A DNA stretch of 64,000 nucleotides, taken from contig NZ_JAPEMC010000002.1 of assembly GCF_026343115.1 (NCBI RefSeq), positions 124,001-188,000 of the forward strand. The letters are read 5' to 3'. This DNA is from Streptomyces sp. NBC_00102. Lineage in GTDB: Bacteria > Actinomycetota > Actinomycetes > Streptomycetales > Streptomycetaceae. Below, piece after piece: positions 62,584 through 64,000 of this stretch. The notes below the pieces were generated by a model. That model searched no databases. It had not been told where the DNA came from and saw only the letters and a list, made by a program, of their open reading frames with translations. Numbering within the stretch: position 1 is the stretch's first letter; every line of letters starts with the position of its first letter. The position numbers and the translations under genes were made by a program.

Positions 62584-64000
62584 ATGACGGACAGTAAGAA
62601 CACGCCAGGCGTCGACGGCGGTGACGCCGTCGTCTCCGCCTTCAACGCCGTCGGCGCCGATTACCTCTTCTGCTCATCGGGGTCCGAATGGGCCCCGGTG
62701 TGGGAGTCACTGGCCCGGCGTCACCGAGACGGTGACCCGGCCCCCCGCTACCTCGACCTCACCCACGAGACGGTCGCGGTCGGCATGGCCACCGGCTACG
62801 GCCTCGTCACCCGCCGCCCGCAGGGAGTCCTGCTGCACGCGGCCCCCGGCCTGCTCCAAGGCTCCATGGCGATCCACGGGGCGCTGCTCGCCGGCGTCCC
62901 CATGGTCGTCACCTCCTCGGAGTCCAGCACCTACGGCGACGGCCCCGGGCAGGACCCGGGCGGCCAGTGGTACCGCAACCTCTCGATCGTGGGCGGCCCG
63001 CACGGAGTGGCCCAGCCCTTCACGAAGTGGGCCACCGAGGCCGCCAGCGTGCACACCCTGCCCACCATGATCGCCCGGGCGGCGGAACTCTCCTGGCGGG
63101 CACCTGCCGGCCCGGCCTACCTCAACATCCCCCTGGAGATCCTCCTGGAGGAGTGGGACGGCCGAGGGGCCAAACCGATCGTCGCACCCGGCTCCACCCA
63201 CAGCTCGCCCGAAGAGGTCGACCCCGTCGCCCAGTTGATCCGCGAGGCGAAGAACCCGGTGATCGTCACCGAGACGGCCGGCCGGGAGGCGGGCGGCTTC
63301 GAGGCACTCCTCGCCTTCGCCGAGGCGTGGAACATCCCGGTGGTCGAACCCGATTCGGCGGTCTGCGGCAACTTCCCGCGCAACCACCCGCTGCACGCCG
63401 GCAGCGACATCGGCCCCTGGATGGACGAGGCCGACCTGATCCTCCTGGTCAACTGCCGCGTCCCCTTCTACCCGCCGAGCCGCCGCCCCTCGAAGGCGAC
63501 GATCGTCGTCATCGACGAGGTACCGCAGCGACCGCACATCGTCTACCAGGTGCTCTTCGCCGACGCGTACCTCGAAGGCAACGTCGCCAACACCCTGCGC
63601 CAACTGACCAAGCGGGCGAAGGACTTCACGGAGGATCAGCGCGCCGCCGTCGCCCTGCGCCGCGCCGCGCAGGAGGAGCGGTACGCCACCGAGCGGGCCG
63701 CGATCACGGCCGCCGAGGCGAAGGCACGGGAGAGCGAAGGGGTGGACCCGGTCCTGGTCGCCGCCACCCTGCGCCGGCTCCTCGACGGGACCGGCGGGAT
63801 CGTCGTCGACGAGACCATCACCCACAGCAAGACGGTGAAGCGGCACCTGCTGACCTCCGACCCCGACTCGTACTTCTACGTACAGGGCGGACTCGGACAG
63901 GGCATCGCGGTCGCCCTCGGTGTCAAACTCGCCGCCGATGACAAGCCGGTGGTCCTCACCGTCGGCGACGGCGCGTTCACCTACAACCCGGTGATCCAGT
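62584..64000 (+). CDS. Thiamine-diphosphate-dependent enzyme, acetolactate-synthase family (cut by window edge)
   Basis: An open frame from the ATG at 62584 to the window edge, 472 codons. The N-terminal pyrimidine-binding domain contains the cofactor-activating Glu in THETVAVGMATGYG; GALLAGVPMVVTSSESS and PAYLNIPLEILLEEW follow. The central domain has VIVTETAGREAGGFEALLAFAEAWNIPVV. The pyrophosphate-binding domain begins QGGLGQGIAVALGVKLA with VLTVGDGAFTYNPVIQ at the edge (GDG motif). It may cleave or join C-C bonds next to a keto group (2-oxoacid decarboxylase, lyase or ring-opening hydrolase). Substrate unknown. Confidence 0.9.
   Translation, partial: MTDSKNTPGVDGGDAVVSAFNAVGADYLFCSSGSEWAPVWESLARRHRDGDPAPRYLDLTHETVAVGMATGYGLVTRRPQGVLLHAAPGLLQGSMAIHGALLAGVPMVVTSSESSTYGDGPGQDPGGQWYRNLSIVGGPHGVAQPFTKWATEAASVHTLPTMIARAAELSWRAPAGPAYLNIPLEILLEEWDGRGAKPIVAPGSTHSSPEEVDPVAQLIREAKNPVIVTETAGREAGGFEALLAFAEAWNIPVVEPDSAVCGNFPRNHPLHAGSDIGPWMDEADLILLVNCRVPFYPPSRRPSKATIVVIDEVPQRPHIVYQVLFADAYLEGNVANTLRQLTKRAKDFTEDQRAAVALRRAAQEERYATERAAITAAEAKARESEGVDPVLVAATLRRLLDGTGGIVVDETITHSKTVKRHLLTSDPDSYFYVQGGLGQGIAVALGVKLAADDKPVVLTVGDGAFTYNPVIQ

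Overview
The window is very GC-rich, with strong third-position GC bias, frequent GTG/TTG starts, ATGA/GTGA stop-start overlaps and DmdR/IdeR-type iron boxes. It also carries enterobactin-type siderophore genes, a TTA codon in an otherwise TTA-poor context and Streptomyces-like gene neighbourhoods. I infer a Streptomyces (or close relative) chromosome. No rRNA, tRNA, CRISPR array or prophage structural gene was recognised.

Layout. (1) 1-2000: a CRISPR-type RAMP protein gene cut by the left edge, and a DUF4241 gene. (2) 2236-5977: a co-directional set of ribbon-helix-helix (HicB-like) regulator, DUF4097 protein and DrrAB-like ABC exporter, preceded by a 13-unit, 10-bp-phased operator-like repeat array. 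(3) 5977-9640: molybdate transport (modABC) with a Mop/TOBE HTH regulator. (4) 9717-12015: a domain-permuted lipoate-protein ligase and two small hypothetical genes. (5) 12117-26378: a defence island. It holds a DndB-like protein divergent from an HTH-methylase-specificity fusion, a complete type I restriction-modification operon (hsdM-hsdS-hsdR), a soluble Ser/Thr kinase, and a UvrD-like helicase with an N-terminal RelE-like domain.

(6) 26502-45123: an iron-regulated catechol siderophore locus. An iron box at 41923 divides a biosynthesis operon (binding protein, dhbA, dhbC, a dhbE-isochorismatase fusion, a stand-alone aryl carrier protein, a one-module NRPS with a serine-type pocket, and a PPTase) from an uptake operon (two permeases and an ATPase). 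An enterochelin esterase, a secreted YncE-like propeller and a membrane-anchored Ig-like repeat protein each have their own iron box. The predicted product is enterobactin (cyclic tri-DHB-serine). No MbtH-like gene and no dedicated exporter were seen in the window.

(7) 45214-64000: a small hypothetical gene, then an aromatic or other ring-compound catabolic cluster. It contains a cupin, an AhpD-like protein, a CUT2-type ABC importer, a LysR regulator, an extradiol dioxygenase, two aldehyde dehydrogenases, a FAH-family hydrolase, a VOC protein, an alpha/beta hydrolase, HbpS/GlcG, a MetE-like protein, an ABM protein, an LhgO-like oxidase, a TIM-barrel amidohydrolase and a TPP enzyme cut by the right edge. 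Three promoters carry the same GCGCAA-N7-TTGCRC-like dyad, probably the LysR operator. Two related MITE-like elements lie in intergenic gaps of this cluster.
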